Below, piece by piece: positions 1 to 12,900 of a stretch of 64,000 nucleotides of DNA. Origin of the DNA: Glossina fuscipes (taxonomy: Eukaryota > Arthropoda > Insecta > Diptera > Glossinidae); assembly GCF_014805625.2 (NCBI RefSeq), contig NW_023998421.1:7137426-7201425 (forward strand), read 5' to 3'. Position 1 is the stretch's first letter. Each line of letters opens with the position of its first letter. The notes under the pieces were generated by a model. It saw only the letters and a list, made by a program, of their open reading frames with translations, was not told the origin of the DNA and ran no database searches. Both the position numbers and the translations under genes were made by a program.

Positions 1-453
1 TGCAATAAACTAACTTTGTCGTTCCCTTTCTTCTGTATATTGAGAAATGCCAGCTATATGTGTCGTAAAGGATACGAACTCTTAGTAAGCGTAAGGACAC
101 CTTTTCGTTTAAGTTTTTCGTCTCTTTTTTGTGCACTCATAGAAAAACAGGCAAAGGTGTTTATGAAATGATCACAAATCAATTTTAAAGAGGCAATCCA
201 TCGCCCACCACACCAACAATTGCTAAAAGTTTCTAGTAAATGGATAGCACAAATACGGCCTACGGGAGAGAGAAAATAAGTCAAACAATCATAATGTTTG
301 TGTGTCTCGTTGAAGCTTCAATATGCTGTCCTTGTTGTTTGCTGTGCAAGCACGCAATTACCTCATGTATGAAATTTCTTTTGCTAAGGTTATTTACCAT
401 GTTTCAACCATACAAGTGCAATATAAAAAATCTCATCTCTCTATTTCTTCTTC

Positions 454-484
<31 letters not shown>

Positions 485-3400
485 TTCCATTTAACATAAC
501 ACTACCACAAAAGAAAGTTTTTACAAATTCTTCGGAAATTTTTCAAAAATTAGTAAAAAATTGTTTGCTCCTTTAAAAAATGATTTTCTTTTTATTCCCG
601 CAAATCGACTCGAGGCAATGATATCCTGTTTACAAGCAGCTTCTAGACGGGCTTGGCGAATTTTTCGATGAATGTCTACTGAAGATTATAAAGATTCCAT
701 CATTTAATACAGGGGCTAAGTTACTTTAATCCAGTTGTAACATATTTCTTTGTGATTCTCAATCTTTCCTTTTTTCAATATCTTATTAGTGTATCCGCTA
801 AGCTCGTAGAAAATTTAAAGTAAAACAAGTTAAAACTCTAAGCACGTAAGACTATTTCGTCTAATACGGTTATCCGTATAACGACTTTTTAAATCAACGC
901 AATTTATGGGAAGTGATCAACAACAAACGTATTCCGACCTTTCTTTATTGGCTCAAAAGACTTCAACATATTAAATTTGTCAATTTTTGCGGGCCGTTGG
1001 TTGAACAGAAAAAAGCAAGATGGACAGAGGGACGGACAAGATTAAATCAATTCAGCAAGCAAAACTTGATATATGCTTGCAACACAAGTGATGTAAGGTA
1101 CAAGGACTACATTGATTTCTTTTCGAATAGAGAGGAGAGATGCAAAAATTGTTGATGGAAAGATAAAGCATTTTGCTCGAAAATAGAATACAATGAAAAG
1201 AAATTCAAATTAAGAAATTCTGGTAGTGCAGGGGATAACACATCATTCAATACTCACAATACATCTGTATGTCTTCCTACGCCCGTGTTGACGAAGCCAA
1301 AGTAAAAGGTGCACCACAAAAAACAACAACAATCTTGTTTCCAAAAAGCCATATTATCGACTAGGTTTTACGACACATTATCTCTTGTTAGCCTTTATGT
1401 CACTAGAAGTTCATTACTGTATCGCATGAAAACTCAATCCAACTAAGTGAAACACTAAGAATTCAGCAAATTCTCAAATGAGCAATGATTAATATGTAAA
1501 TCATGTCGTCAGATAAGGACTACACTTGCCCAATACATTTAAAGGCAGATAGGAACAAAAGTTTACTCAAAATGAAAATCGAGCGAAAGAGATCATAAAC
1601 GCACGCATAAACTTACACCGCTACATTGTCATTAACTCATTTGTAACTGGATCTGAAAGAAATTATATGACGCACATGGACAATAAATACTTACAGCCTC
1701 TCCCTTTCCTTCTCTCTCTCTCTCTCTCTCTCGCTCTTTTTATAAGTGATACTAGAAATATTCAATTAAACCTGTGCGCCATGAATGCCTTCCCTCCCAT
1801 AGTTCCCATATTTTATCGATGGTTATTAAAGAGGCCAAATTCAATACAAATGTTGCTGCAACGTACGAACCGTCTATAAAGCACATTCGAGAGTAAGTGA
1901 GTGGGTTACTGGGTGCACGCGTGTGCTAAAAAAAAAAAAAAAAAAAAAAAACAGAAATAGGTTCAAGCATGCATTTATTAACATTCAATACTACCCATAC
2001 TGCTACTAAAAAGGCTATAGGCTATAGGTTAAGTTATGTAAGCTGTCACTGTCACTGTGTGTGCACAGGCATTTTTATATATGTATATGACACACAGATG
2101 AACTAACTTAAAAACTTTTACAAATATGCTCACTCTGCACATGGTATTTCAAGTCTTTACGTACCCGGCCAATAATAAACTAGAAGAAAACAAAAGGAGA
2201 AAATACTTAACAGCGTATGATGCAGACTTGCTTTTTTACTAGCAAAACAAACATTGTTCACATAGATGCGAGAAAAATACTTGTTCTCGTATATTTTATT
2301 TATAATTTATCCGGAATTTCTCATATAAAACTGATGGGTAGAACTTTTAGGACTTCGCCAGATAAAACGTACTCTTATGAATTATATATGAAGCGAGGCC
2401 TGTAAAGCGCTAATCAAACTTTTTCCTTATGCTCCCCATTGAAGGCGTTTCAACGAAAAAAAAAAAAAATGTGATACTCCATAATCGTCTTTGAAGTCTT
2501 AAGCATTTAAACTTAAAAGCCTAATGTATCTCGTAAGTTCATCCATAATATTTTAACGTACATTCTGAACTTCGAGCTGTCCTCACTCGACTTGGGTAGC
2601 GTTGCATGATCAAAGCAGCTATTATCTGGCAGAGTTTTGCCTGACATTTTGCTTTTTCATGGGTTTTAGTTACTACTTTTGGCGCAGTGAAATACGTTTT
2701 CCATCGGGCGAGTAAGCTATAAGCGTACAATTATTATAAAATATTATAAATGATCGTTACAACGGATTATTTCCACTACTGTGAAAAATTCCTTTAGAAT
2801 GTTGTTTACAAAAATGATTTCGCAATTCTTTAAATATTTTCTCATAACATAAGAGATACATTAATCCAATAAAGATACCGACACACACCAGCTAGGGTGC
2901 GGCCATTCCCTGTCACTTTCTATTTTCTCTCTTCTCATTTCTCTCTTCTCTCTTCTCTCTCATCGTCGTCGTCTTACACATAGAGCAAATAATCCTTGAG
3001 TGGTTGGTCATGTCAAAAAAGAAAAAGAGTAATTTTCCCTCTTCACCCTTTAGTTGTTCACTTAGTTCATTTTCTTAAGACGAAGGAAGCATGAAAAAGG
3101 AGATTAGATCAAATAGCCTTCTTTTGGGCCCCTTTCGAGTGCTTCTCTTCATCTTTTCACGGATTATTATTATTTGTTAATAAAAACAACTTATTAACAT
3201 TGATGCTAGAAGATGTAGAACATAGAATGCTTAATTATGCACTTAAAGTCATTTAACTTTAAGGTCATTACACCGCTGATGCTAAATAAAAAGCCAATGC
3301 TTCAATCAGAGAAACAGTTTCTTTCTGATACTTTGCTTTTTAGTAGTTTTCGGGTAGTTTTCATAAAGAGCAAACGATCAGAAAAAAAGGTATAGAATAC

Positions 3401-3950
3401 GTTTGCGCAGGAACGCACAAAAATATTCCCCCGTCTCAACGACTTTAAAGGAGAGATTCTTATGAATTAATTGCCGCATTACCTGACTGAAAAAGAAAGA
3501 TGTCAGCAGTTCTTCCTACCATATGAATTAACCATTTCACTCACTCTCTGCACGCAAGCGTCCCCGTAAGGTAAACTTAAAGGAGAACTTCTTAAGTTGC
3601 TGTTCATTGCTAGTTTGGTTCAAACTTCCACTGCACTGGCAAAAAGTTTAAATTGAATTTTGTTTTGGTTACATTGAAATTCACAAAAATCTTTCCTTCA
3701 ATCAAATTTTTTCGTAAAAAAAAATTTTTAGCTGCTTAGATTATCGTCAGTTGAATATGACAGTTTGATAAGTGTTCTTAATGTTTCAACAAAATCAGCC
3801 GACTGGCAGCTTTGAACAATTTAAAAATTGCTATTTGCTTTAAAACGAATCTGCCGACGAATATTTACATTGTAACTGAAAAATAGTTTGTTTTCATGTT
3901 TGCTTATCGTTCTTATATCCATTGTCAAAGGATGAGGGTGCATTCATTTT
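1..3950. other. Intergenic, no gene seen
   Basis: I see no convincing gene here; the short open frames are low-complexity or AT-driven. The stretch holds a (TA)n run at about 454-481, a CT-rich microsatellite at about 1708-1733, a poly(A) run of 24 at 1928-1951, and CT-rich tracts around 2925-2975. Bases about 840-1060 contain a fragment of the dispersed GGACAGA-rich element found elsewhere in the window. Confidence 0.6.
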
Positions 3951-3959
3951 GTCATAACT

Positions 3960-5170
3960 TTTGCAACGCCCAGAACGAAGCTTCAAAGAACCCATAAAAT
4001 ATATATTATTTTGATCAGCCTTAAGTTCTGAATCTATTTAAGCATGTCGATGGGTCCGTCTGACCTCCTGTCCGTCCGTGTAAAATCTGTTTTTGAACAT
4101 TCTCCTAGCCGCAAAAGGGAAGCAATTGACTTTAAATTTGACAGAAATATTGGTCGATCTTGCACACAGGTTAGCACTAAAAATTGGCTCAAACAGTCGA
4201 AGGGCATGCCCGCAGCACCACGTAAACTGAGAACGCCTCTGTTTTTCAAAAGGAATGAGAAATTGATTTTTTGTTTTTTACTCATAGACTATAGCAAGTA
4301 AATGTACAAAAATTTTAACTCATATCCTATGGATGATGGCGTAGAAACTGAAAAAAAAAAAATAGGAATAATGGACCACGCCCGCTTAATATTATAGTGT
4401 ATAAAATATTAATTTGTTTTTTCATTGTGCAGAAACAAGCTTCAAAAACGCCACAAAGTATATAAATTCTCGGTTAGCTTCAAATTTGGAGTGCGCGCAC
4501 GCATGTCCGTCTGTCCATCTGTCTGTCTGTGCAACTGTATACCATTAGCGAAAATAAAGATATCGCATACAAATTTGCAAAAAAATTTGAAAGACTAAAC
4601 ATACCCCAAGGACACGCCTACAACGTATACACGTTTTTATTTTGAAAATAGAAAAAGGTCATCCGCGCCCACTCCGTATTATAAGACGTCAAATCTTAAC
4701 TGTTTTTCTTTTTTTGTGTTTTTTAAGATAACGGTGATGAGTATAAAAGATTCCGTTACGACCGAATATAAATTTCTTGCTTATTGTATTTCACAATAAA
4801 AAAAAAAAATACATATAATTTTATGTTGTAGTCCACGAGTAACGAGCAAAAAATACGGAAAGCAAAAGTGTTCTTGGTTTTTGTTACATAGGTATGCACG
4901 CGTTGTAGTTGTGTCCTTTGATCAGTTTGGGTCATTTTCATAATCTTTTGCAGAGTTTTAGGCCGTATCTTCACGACAATATTTAACGCAGATATTAAAA
5001 CGCATTACGGTGAGACGGACATGCCTGAATCGATTAAGAATTTGATGCTGACCAAAAATATACACACTTTGAGGACGGCTCTCTGAAGCTTTATTCCGAA
5101 CGTTGCAAATGTTTGGACAAACTGAATATATCCCTCATTCTTCCGGAAGCCGGTTATAATAATCCTAAAA
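3960..5170. mobile_element. Non-autonomous DNA element with long inverted ends
   Basis: The left part (about 3965-4085) and the right part (about 5005-5165) are imperfect inverted copies of one another. Each contains the GACGGACATG core, an ATCGATT..AATTTGATGCTGA stretch and a GCAACG motif near the outer edge. An internal block at about 4435-4560 matches, in reverse orientation, the internal blocks of the elements at 23.9-24.6 kb and 46.5-47.1 kb. No transposase frame is visible. The core resembles dispersed repeats known from other flies. Confidence 0.6.
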
Positions 5171-5214
5171 CGCATATAGGCATTGCAATATTGTGTAAAG
5201 CTTAGATAAAATAT

Positions 5215-5690
5215 AACAAAATATAATAATACATATATATATATATATATATATATGTATTCGCATATATAATCGTATATATCTCCTATATATGTATGCA
5301 TGCGTATATATTCGTGTACATTTCTTTAAACAAGTCTTATTCTATATCTTGTTCGACCATAATATTTGTCTATACATTTAGTTTCTATGTATTTGTTGAA
5401 GGGCGAAAGAGTTCACAGTTTATTCTTATATGAAATATGATTTACATAGTACGACCAAACACTTTAGACAACTGGATGCGTAATGTTGTGGGATACGCAA
5501 ACCACAGCAAAGGAACATATATGTATATATGTAAGTACTTATGTGGCCTCGTTAACATTCAATGCAGACCAAGTATTCTATATGCTTCGCTTGAAGTGCC
5601 ACAACTTTTCTATATGTATATATATATATATATATACGTGTACATATATACGTGTATATATATACGTGTACGTGTGTATATGTGTGTACC
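5215..5690. repeat. TA-rich microsatellites
   Basis: Two clusters of simple repeat are present: (TA)n at about 5230-5260, and a TA/ACGTGT-type compound repeat at about 5610-5685. Frames crossing them encode only Tyr/Ile/Cys-rich low-complexity peptides and are not genes. Confidence 0.85.
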
Positions 5691-5699
5691 TTTGACCGA

Positions 5700-7590
5700 T
5701 AGCCGAGCAAACCACTAACTTTCATTTAAGTACTATATGTCTAAGAGCATAAATACAAATGCAAGGGCATGTTTATATTTATTTTGAATTCTTGTGTACA
5801 TACACAAGCTGCATGATATATGTATATTCAACTAAATCAAATTATTGATGCGTTTTTTATTTGCTGATTGCTGCAACAAAGTAAAAAAAAATTTAAATTT
5901 AAAAAAATTTTGTCATTGAAAAACTCTAGAAAATCGTTTCAGTAACATACGTTGAATGCATATGAATAAGATTAGAAAATATTAAGCCCTTTTGAAAGAG
6001 AGATAATTGCAGATTCCTAAGCATTGAAACCTTTCATCGACTGATGTGTATGTTTTTGGCGCGTAAATGACCGAAACTCGCTGAAACTCTTGTAGGTAAA
6101 CCTAAGATAATAAACTGTGAAAGCCATGTGTACCTCAGAGATCTCTAAAATTATTGAAATACGTTATCAAAAGTAGTAGATACAAGTCCGATTTAGTCGC
6201 TTGGACTGCTCGAAAAACCATAAACCACAGAAAATTAAAACACTCGTATTTGCCCTGAGGTTCATAAGACTACAATCACCAACGGGGAACTACATGTGTG
6301 GCTAACAAGCATTATTTAATTGAGAATATTTACTAGAGTGACTCCCCAATGCTGGCTGAAATATAATGGACTCGATTCATTATCGCAGTAGTCCGCAACG
6401 AGTGACGATACGCAGGCAACCCACAACGGTGAAGTGCGAAGGAAAGCTGAAAAAGCTAGCACAGGCGATAAGAAAAATTATCCTTCGAGTTTTATGTTAT
6501 TCGAATGACTTCCTGTAGCGCTCTAAGTACAGGAATGTGCTACCTCTTCCTAAAAAGGCTAATGAAAATAAAAAAAATATTTTCCTGGATATACGGTCTT
6601 TGGCAGGATAAAATGCTTTTAATGAATCTAAAATCCGAATAAATCTCTTCCGCCTATATACAGATTTATTAAATTTCCAAAGTTTCAAATATTTCGAAAA
6701 AGTGGCGGAGAGCTATATAGCTTTAAAACGAATCTGCCATGTTGGGTTAAATTTAAATGCGGACGTGCAACCAGAAGTGATAAGCATCGTTCGAATTGTG
6801 CCCCATCGGAACTGTTCCAAAAAAATCTCTCATACACGATATTGGAGATACCGAAGCACGAGAGCTAGTTCCGTGTGTAAGCAGCTCATAAAAGCCTAAG
6901 ATTAATATGAAAGCTTTTATTAAGATGGGTTCATGTAACGATGAATTTCTTTCTCGTTCCTTAACTGGGAACAAAACCTGAATGCATCAATGCATGTCTG
7001 GTTTACCTAAAGTATCGAAAGAGAGAGTGAGAATGCATGAAAGGAAATAACGAGGCGAACAACGGCGGGAAAAAGGAAAGGTTTCTGGGGATAATCTTTA
7101 TCGCCTATCTTGAAAATGGGAAAACGATGATATGTATATGTACATATATTGAGAGAAGAAAGACGACCACGTGCGAAGAATGAAAAAAACCTTTGTGACG
7201 CTGAGAACGGTGCAATGAAACTTTTTAAAAATATTAACCTTCGAGTTAAATTACGTAACTGCGGCTCAATACGACAATGGAACTAAACATACGCATAAAT
7301 TTATTGCTTGCATTGTCCACCGAGTATGTTATAAAATTTGCTTTCATCCCAAGCACGAACGAAGGCGTGAAGAAGAAAAGGAAACGCGTTCATGGCCTTT
7401 GTTGATAGACTATATTAGAGAAATATATTTGGTAATCAAGGGAATAGGATGGAAATTTAAATAAAGTATAAACAATATATTATGCAGCTGTGTTCTGTCC
7501 TTTTTTGAAAAGAAAGTGCATTCTGCAGTTGCGGTTGCTATGTTTAGAATCTACAATCTACAGTCGCCCATGTTAATCTTATATCTTAGA
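5700..7590. other. Intergenic, no gene seen
   Basis: AT-rich sequence without a supported gene. The short frames at 6497-6974 overlap each other on both strands and lie in a degenerate piece of the dispersed repeat family (phrases such as AAAACGAATCTGCC and CGGAACTGTTCC), not in a coding exon. Confidence 0.5.
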
Positions 7591-7593
7591 AAC

Positions 7594-8229
7594 TTAGCCT
7601 ATTCGAGTAAAATGTTTCGGTTCTTTTCCTTTCTCTTGTTGTAGCCGTTGCTGATTTTCGTCAGTGTTATGACTAAATTTCAGAATGCTTACAAATTGTT
7701 CGCGAAAAATCAATTCTTGAAATTTCGCTGCCATTTCGGCGCAACATAAAAGCTCCCCAGGATGATCGCGGTGGCATGAAATTAGTTCATTTCTTAATTC
7801 TTGAATTTCGCCGTTAACCCTGTCAGCCCGCGGAAGAGGTTTGCTGAAGTAATTTTCAAGTTTAAGCTTAGCCTTCTCGAACTGATTACATTCCAACTCA
7901 TGGTACGGTGGATCTAATAAATTGCCAGAATTTTGAGACCAGTTTTCACGGTCATGGCTATACGGCCTCTTGGGCGCTTCTTGCTGGAGCTGATGTAATT
8001 TTTCCATTTGCTTCTGTTGCTGGTTTGACTGAATTTGTTGCTGTTGTTTTCCATGATGCGGCTTCAAATTTTGTGAATCTTTAGATAACGTTTTTATGCC
8101 CGAGTTATCGTCATTTTGTCTCTGGGCATTTTCTAAGCGAGTAACAACCGATGGCGACACGTGTACACCGTATCGCATTTCCAAATTTTCGATGCGTGCA
8201 GTTTCTGACATTGAACTATTGGCACCCAT
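7594..8229 (-). CDS. MIC19/CHCHD3-like MICOS subunit, intronless
   Basis: A 211-residue protein with the layout of MICOS subunit MIC19 (CHCHD3), which sits in the mitochondrial intermembrane space and supports cristae junctions. It starts MGANSS, a good N-myristoylation signal as in the family. A short conserved motif around residues 18-32 (YGVHVSPSVVTRL) is followed by a Q-rich coiled linker (about 60-85). A CHCH-like C-terminal segment lies at about 115-185 (FEKAKLKLENYFSKPLPRAD, then SCHRDHPGELLCC). Only the inner cysteine pair of the twin Cx9C is present: at the two outer positions I read Ile and Leu. The frame is one uninterrupted exon, so a retrocopy is possible. The start at 8229 is an ATG with A at position -3. 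Identity as MIC19-like is fairly sure; whether it is the main gene or a second copy is not. Confidence 0.75.
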   Translation of the reverse strand: MGANSSMSETARIENLEMRYGVHVSPSVVTRLENAQRQNDDNSGIKTLSKDSQNLKPHHGKQQQQIQSNQQQKQMEKLHQLQQEAPKRPYSHDRENWSQNSGNLLDPPYHELECNQFEKAKLKLENYFSKPLPRADRVNGEIQELRNELISCHRDHPGELLCCAEMAAKFQELIFREQFVSILKFSHNTDENQQRLQQEKGKEPKHFTRIG

Positions 8230-9470
8230 TTAAAGACTTTTCTTTATTTTATGCTGATGTTATTTGATAAATAATTTGAGCTCAACAACAAATTCAAATT
8301 TAAATTTTTTGAAAGATATCACTTGTAACAGTTCTTCAAAAGAAATACAAACCCGAGAAAATTGCCAAAAGGTGACGTTTAAAATTATCATATCTCTGCT
8401 TATGTTAACGATTCTGTAATTCGAATCTTCTAGAATGACGCTCAAGTGCAGCACACTTTAGGAAAATGCGTCAAGTTATTTCGGAAATCATACCCACTTC
8501 AACTCTATTGAAAGTCAAATGCTACCCATAAAAAAGTAAAAAACATCATTATTTATAGAAGTAGTCCCCCATCAAAATCAAAAGGATTTAGGCGAATGGA
8601 CCTTCGTACCGCTAAGGTTTCCCATCTTAACCTTGCATGTTATATAAGCCGAAACACTGTTCACATCATGTGAAGATAAATTTTTGCATACGTGTGGCCG
8701 GTTAGAAGGCGATATTTATATAGGATGGATTATATTTCAAACTTAAAAAATTTCGTCTAACTCCAGCGTATATACTACTTAAATTCTACTTACAAAACCG
8801 GCATTTCTATGCTAAAGCTGCGAATCGCAAATGCAGTATATATTCAATTGTGCAGTGAACTTCCATTGGGAAATGTTCTAAGTCCAGCACCTTATGCAAT
8901 TTTCACTTCAAATTGGCCGATCGCTGAGAAAATTTTAGCTGCACTGATGACAAGGTAAACCTATTGTCATCTAGTTGTCGCATGGTTGTGCCCTCCCAAC
9001 TAGAAATTCATTTGAATAAAGTTTCGCTTCGGCTGAGCACATTTGATATCAAAATAAATGCCGAAATATGTATGCATACTACGTTCACGCTAAGCAAAGG
9101 TTCTTCTCCTGCACTATTTTTGAACGACAATAACCTCCCTATTATGTATATGTGCAGTTCCTTAGTAGAATTACTGGCTGTTCCCGATAATTGTTGCCGT
9201 TGATCCAAATAGGTTGAGGGATATTCTTGTATAAAATGCGTTTATTATACATTACACCGCTTGTGGTTAAGCCAGCCGTTCATTATACCTTCAATTCAGG
9301 AATCCACACAAACTTAATATATCCCAATCATAAATGATGTGGGATATAACTAATAGAAGACACTGCTTTGACTAGCAAATGTACTAAGATAAGTCTGGAC
9401 AAGACCGATCTCTTTTTTGGCCATCTCCCTACGTAAAAGTTCTTGTGGAAGAAAAGTTTTATATGTCACC
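8230..9470. other. Intergenic, no gene seen
   Basis: Upstream region of the MIC19-like gene. A TTATATAA stretch near 8640 could be a TATA box on the minus strand, but it is about 400 bases from the ATG and I cannot place a transcription start. No other supported feature. Confidence 0.4.
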
Positions 9471-9472
9471 AA

Positions 9473-9624
9473 TCCTCCTGAGCGGCCGAAGGCAAAGAAT
9501 CTCGACTAACAACTCAGCGATCGTGCGATAGAGTTTTCAATAAAACCGATAGCCTTAGGCACTAGTGCTTTAAGACTTTAGCCTTAGAATTTATTTCTCT
9601 GGCTAAACTAATAGTAATAATAAT
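9473..9624 (+). mobile_element. tRNA-Ser-derived SINE, decayed copy
   Basis: The head (CCTGAGCGGCCGAAGGC, then TCTCGACTAACAACTCAG) matches the head of the better copy at 39479, but the B-box segment is deleted. The tail (CCGATAGCCTTAGGCACTAG onwards) and the final TAA-type repeats match the other copies. It lies about 330 bases upstream of the AGO2-like start. Confidence 0.7.
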
Positions 9625-9958
9625 ATACGGTGTCAAGGTTATATTTTTAAAACTTTTTAAACAAAATATTGATATTCAAAATTCATTCAAATAGAAAACA
9701 ATATTTTAGGTTTCATTTTGCAAAAATCATTAACTCAAATGATGTAAGATTTTTCTTAAAATTGCGCTGAAATTGATGTACTGTCAACTACGAAATCCTA
9801 CACTTGTTCAGTTTTATACTTGCTGTAATATTTTGATTTAAATCAAACAAGTATGCCGTCCTCTTTCCAACAATTGCAATTGATGCATTTGCTTTTCAGA
9901 GGAATAATATAAAAAAGGCATTTTGAATTGCTGAATCTCTGAAGCAGTCTAACAAAGG

Positions 9959-12900
9959 ATGGAGAATAAACGTACGTGTATATTCGTTGTTATATTTTTT
10001 GGATATTTTTATTTTTTATAAATGTCGATGTAATAATCAAGGTAAAACTAGTCAGACAAAAGTAAATGAAGAGAGCAAAGATAGCCCCAGGAACGAAAAA
10101 CAGCCTCAGAGTCCAAGACAATGGGCCAGAGACAGTCAAGGTCGCCAGCAGGAACAGAATCGATCGAAAAGTAGAGGTCGAGGAAGCCAAAAATCGTCAA
10201 AGCAACAATGGAAAGAAGAAGCCTGTGGAGAGAAACAAGAAAGCGGTACCGTCGACAGTGTTAGGCATAAACAAGATAATGGAGGTGGAAGACGGGGAAA
10301 ATGCCTTGAACGAGCACATTGGGAGATACCGCAAGAGCAACCATCTCTGCAGATGTCAAAGGTTCAGTCGAACAAACAAACCCAACGCGGAAATGACGCT
10401 TGGCAATTACAACAAGCATGCAAGGAGCAATTGCACCAGAGCACACAGATAAGCTCCCCCGATCGTATAAAACAGCAGGCAGCCGTCATCCTAAACCAAC
10501 CCAGTGGATGTGCCCACCGTAACGACCAAAAACAAGAAGCAACCGGAGATGAAGGCTGGGGGTCAAAAAATTATTTCGGAAGTGCGCATCCAGGACAATT
10601 CGTAGCAAGAGCGGGAAGATGTCGGCGGACCAGGCAGCAACACCCTGAAAGCGGTGATTGCAATTTGCAGCAAGTTGGACAAAGCCAATCGCAACAAACC
10701 AAACAGAAAGTATCCCCGGAAGTCTGGCGGCACCAATCAAGCGCTACGGCAACCCAACAAGGCGCCACTGCCAAGAGCGTCGGTCAATACTGGGACTCGG
10801 AGGGGCGTCCCGGAGGAGCAGTTCAAGAGGAATATAGGGAAGGAGCTTGGGGAGGCCAACAAATCAGACCGCAACACTGCGAAACTGACAAAGGGAAAAC
10901 GCAACAACACAAACAAAAAGTTTCACCAAATCAAAAAGCATCTGGAGCGGGTCATTGTGCCGTTGAAGGTTTCCTTTAATTTATTATATTTTTGCTTTAA
11001 TGAATGTGCACTTTTCAAATCAATAGAATCTGTGCCGGCTTACAAAACTATATCGTGAGGCACAATTGGCAGAAGGGGAGTATGTGAAGTAAACTATTTA
11101 CGTATGAATATAGATAAAATGCCTGACGTGGCTTACCATTATGATGTATCCATTAAGCCTGATCGTCCAAAGAATTTCCTTTGGCCAATTTTTGATCAGT
11201 GTCAAAAACAACATTTTGGCGATATCGCAATGGCTTTCGACGGCTCTAAGAGTTGTTACTCATTGCAACTTCTTCCTAAAAAATCTTATGAATTTTTTAT
11301 AGATGTAAGGAAGTAAATCCTGAATTAATTTATTGTGAGCTACCTTTGCAATTTAGGTGGTCGATGGAGCTACCCGTACAAAGACTTTCGAAATTCAGAT
11401 TAAACAGACTGGTGTACCTGAGGTCGATTTAGCCTCCTTGCGGTCGTAAGTACTTTTCGCAGTAACGTAACGAAGACTTCAGTACATTCGCAATTGCTAG
11501 ATACCACAATGAACNNNNNNNNNNNNNNNNNNNNNNNNNNNNNNNNNNNNNNNNNNNNNNNNNNNNNNNNNNNNNNNNNNNNNNNNNNNNNNNNNNNNNN
11601 NNNNNNNNNNNNNNTAACGAAGACTTCAGTACATTCGCAATTGCTAGATACCACAATGAACTCGTCTTCGACAAACCTATGCGAGCTTTGCAGGCTCTGG
11701 AAGTGGTTCTGGCGTCGAATAATCACGCACTTGGTATTAGATCTGGTCGTTCGTTTTATCGTAAGCCCGACGAGTATTACGATTGGGGCGACGGTTATGA
11801 AATGTATACGGGGATTTATCAAGCCGCTATTCTAGGCGAAGTACCACTACTGAACGTAGATATTTCTCACAAATCGTTTCCCAAACCTCAATCTTTGGTT
11901 CAATGCTTGAAGTATTATAAAATAGATCCACGGTACACAATGGCAGATGGTCGCATCAAGAAGTTCATTCAGCAGTTTTTGAAAGCGATTTACATTACCT
12001 ACTACATGCCGCCACCTAGCTTCGGAGCCCTGCCAAAAATCTATAAAGTTTTAGATATTGACGATGCACCCGCAAGAATTACAACACGCCCAAAAAAACG
12101 CGAAATATCGCTACCAATGGAGTTCTGCTCTGTAACCGAAAATCAAGTCCTAAACGTAAGTAACGGTTCCCGATTCTATAAGACCTTTTGTGATTTTTTT
12201 TGTCATCAATACCTAATGAAAAAAGCGTAAGAATGGCAGTATACAAGTCACAAAAATGATCAAGTATGCTACCACATCTACAGACGAGCGGAAAAATAAA
12301 ATAATGAACTTATTGACGCATTTTTGTCATAGCCAGAGTCCAACCATTCGGGCTTTCGGCATTCAGTTGGGCAGTAATTTTATAAAAATCCATTTCCGTC
12401 TTTTGTCACCGCCGGATGTAGAGTATTGCGGCGGCAAAACCGTGCGTCCATGTGAAGGCGCTTGGCAAGTGACAAATGCAAAGTTCTTAGAGACTGTCAA
12501 CGCCCAACCAGGTCACAAGTGGGCAATAATTTACGAGAACAAAGCATCGATTAGTATGCACGTAGTAATGGAATTCAAAAAGACTGTAACTATGAATGAA
12601 TTTTCTATTAAATTCTTCGTGATTTACGAAAGACCTTTGCCTTTTAGTTACAAAGAATATCCCGAGACTTTGGCGTAAGATTGGCCGATCAATGTGAAGT
12701 AACGGATTTTCACAATATCGAGAGAACTTTAGAAGGTTTTGCAAGGAAGGGTTATGCCCTATTAAGTGTCATTTGCGGATAGCTGTTTCAGTTCTCCTGT
12801 TGTTTTCTTTTCGTTTTACTTTCATAACAGGCTGTCGTTGTAATAAGCTACGGTGCGTCCTATTCTATGATAAAACAAAAAGCAGAACTTAGAGTGGGTA

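Noticed and set aside
240..494. 84-codon frame ending in Ile/Tyr repeats
   Set aside because: It runs through a (TA)n microsatellite and has no coding features.
10066..11058. Alternative open frames at 10066-10452 and 10654-11058
   Set aside because: Only the Q-rich frame joins in phase 1 to GTIGRRG at 11060; the others are shadows.
12640..12700. A frameshift in the AGO2 copy after ...PETLA at 12678
   Set aside because: An intron from 12565 (GTAATG) to 12647 (CCTTTTAG) joins SISMHV to LQRISRDFG in phase, so the apparent shift is only intron read-through.
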